Assembly: GCA_018364635.1 (NCBI GenBank)
Contig: JAGZLR010000078.1
Location: 1-7,784 of the forward strand
Length of the DNA stretch: 7,784 nt
Direction of reading: 5' to 3'
Source of the DNA: Clostridiales bacterium
GTDB taxonomy: Bacteria; Bacillota; Clostridia; Lachnospirales; Anaerotignaceae
This document shows, in pieces, positions 7,011-7,784 of this stretch (position 1 is the stretch's first letter; every line of letters begins with the position of its first letter). Position numbers and translations under genes: made by a program. A model generated the notes under the pieces. It was not told the origin of the DNA. It searched no databases and worked only from the letters and a program-made list of their open reading frames with translations.

Positions 7011-7668
7011 GCTGTCACCTAGCCTATTATCCGCAGATTTTTCGAAACTTGCTGACGAAATTGCTATTTTAGATCAGGAACAAATACCTTACCTTCATTT
7101 GGATATTATGGACGGAAATTTTGTCCCTAATATCACCTATGGTGCTCCAGTAGTAAAACAAATCAGAAAATGTACAGATATGGTTTTTGATGTTCATTTG
7201 ATGATACGTGAACCATTGAAATTTGTTGAAGATTTTAAAAATGCTGGTGCAGATATTTATTGTTTTCATGTCGAATGTGAATCTAGTATTGGGGAAACAA
7301 TTTTAGCAGTGAAAAAAGCACAGATGAAGGTAGGGCTTGCATTACGGCCTAAAACACCAGTTGATTTGATTAAAAAGTATCTGCCAGAAGTAGATATGGT
7401 TTTAGTTATGAGTGTAGAACCAGGTTTTGGCGGCCAAAAATTTATGCCTGAAACACTAGAGAAAGCACGGCAGTTAAAGGAACTAAAACGACAAAATAAT
7501 TATACTTATGAAATAGAGATGGATGGTGGACTGAAACAAGAAAATTGCAGTTTGGCAATTGAGGCAGGAGTTGAAGTCATTGTTGCAGGTTCAGCTGTTT
7601 TTGGTGGAGATGTAGCTGAAAAGATTAGAGGATTTCAGAGAATATTCAGAGAGCAGGAAACGAAATGA
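7003..7668 (+). CDS. rpe: Ribulose-phosphate 3-epimerase
   Basis: Interconverts D-ribulose 5-phosphate and D-xylulose 5-phosphate in the non-oxidative pentose phosphate pathway, in the cytoplasm. The 221 residues form a single TIM barrel of normal family length. Visible signatures: SPSLLSADFSKL (5-16), HLDIMDGNFVPN (32-43), FDVHLMI (62-68), the phosphate-loop segment SVEPGFGGQKF, EMDGGL (172-177) and VAGSAVFGG. Metal and catalytic residues H32, D34, H65 and D174 are all present. The start is supported by AGGAG at 6991-6995, 7 nt upstream, within the end of rsgA. The gene overlaps rsgA by 8 nt and thiN by 4 nt. Related allulose-6-phosphate epimerases share the fold, but the rsgA-rpe-thiN context argues for Rpe. 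Confidence 0.95.
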   Translation: MIKLSPSLLSADFSKLADEIAILDQEQIPYLHLDIMDGNFVPNITYGAPVVKQIRKCTDMVFDVHLMIREPLKFVEDFKNAGADIYCFHVECESSIGETILAVKKAQMKVGLALRPKTPVDLIKKYLPEVDMVLVMSVEPGFGGQKFMPETLEKARQLKELKRQNNYTYEIEMDGGLKQENCSLAIEAGVEVIVAGSAVFGGDVAEKIRGFQRIFREQETK

Positions 7669-7784
7669 AAACAGCTTTATTCGGTAGTGCCTCAATTAGT
7701 GATTATCATATCTATAAAGAATACTTAAAGGACTGTGAATTTGTAATCTGCTGTGACGGAGGAATGGTTCACACGAAAAATTTA
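7665..7784 (+). CDS. thiN: Thiamine diphosphokinase, N-terminal part (cut by window edge)
   Basis: Would transfer pyrophosphate from ATP to thiamine to make thiamine diphosphate. Only 40 codons are visible; they run open to the right edge. The fragment starts with a short strand (KTALFGSASISDY) and contains FVICCDGGMVH (26-36), matching the conserved ADGG region near the N-terminus of bacterial thiamine pyrophosphokinases; the second Cys replaces the usual Ala. The ATG at 7665 overlaps the rpe stop in an ATGA junction (7665-7668), and AGGA at 7655-7658 lies 6 nt upstream. Position directly after rpe is where thiN sits in B. subtilis and many Clostridia, so context and motif agree. The catalytic and thiamine-binding parts lie outside the window. 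Confidence 0.85.
   Translation, partial: MKTALFGSASISDYHIYKEYLKDCEFVICCDGGMVHTKNL

Noticed and set aside
1..7784. A novel defence, mobile or otherwise undescribed system
   Set aside because: Every gene belongs to a recognised housekeeping family in a known conserved order; there are no transposase, integrase, toxin-antitoxin or CRISPR signs and no long unexplained stretch.

Overview
The window reads as an ordinary chromosomal housekeeping region of a low-GC Gram-positive bacterium (Firmicutes/Bacillota), most likely a clostridial lineage such as Lachnospiraceae. The evidence is AT-rich coding DNA with A/T-ending codons, strong Shine-Dalgarno sites, and the gene order rsmB-rlmN-prpC-prkC-rsgA-rpe-thiN. 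That order is the well-known Firmicute cluster also found in Bacillus subtilis. The placement below phylum level is an inference from protein style, not a demonstrated match.

Layout: all genes are on the + strand. Bases 1-584 carry an HD-domain phosphohydrolase of the YfbR/HDDC2 type, whose true start probably lies just off the left edge. A rho-independent terminator (602-638) follows, then a good sigma-A-type promoter (693-721). From about 728 a tightly packed operon runs off the right edge: rsmB (770-2086), rlmN (2088-3119), prpC (3136-3876), prkC (3880-6126), rsgA (6126-7010), rpe (7003-7668) and the first 40 codons of thiN (7665 onward). Junctions are a 1-nt gap, a 16-nt gap, a 3-nt gap, then overlaps of 1, 8 and 4 nt, so translation is probably coupled along much of the operon. 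No gap exceeds 300 bases, and no credible gene lies on the minus strand.

How the genes fit together: RsmB and RlmN methylate rRNA (RlmN also tRNA), and RsgA is the GTPase that checks late 30S ribosome assembly. PrpC and PrkC are a matched Ser/Thr phosphatase and membrane PASTA kinase that sense cell-wall state; in B. subtilis PrkC is reported to phosphorylate the RsgA orthologue CpgA. Rpe serves the pentose phosphate pathway and ThiN makes thiamine diphosphate, the cofactor of transketolase, which acts beside Rpe.

I found no mobile element, CRISPR array, RNA gene or novel system. The points most worth a second look are details of the kinase: an activation loop poor in Thr, an exact 15-bp in-frame duplication in an acidic juxtamembrane segment, and a long Pro/Glu linker before a C-terminal extracellular domain. 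Two start-codon questions are also noted.
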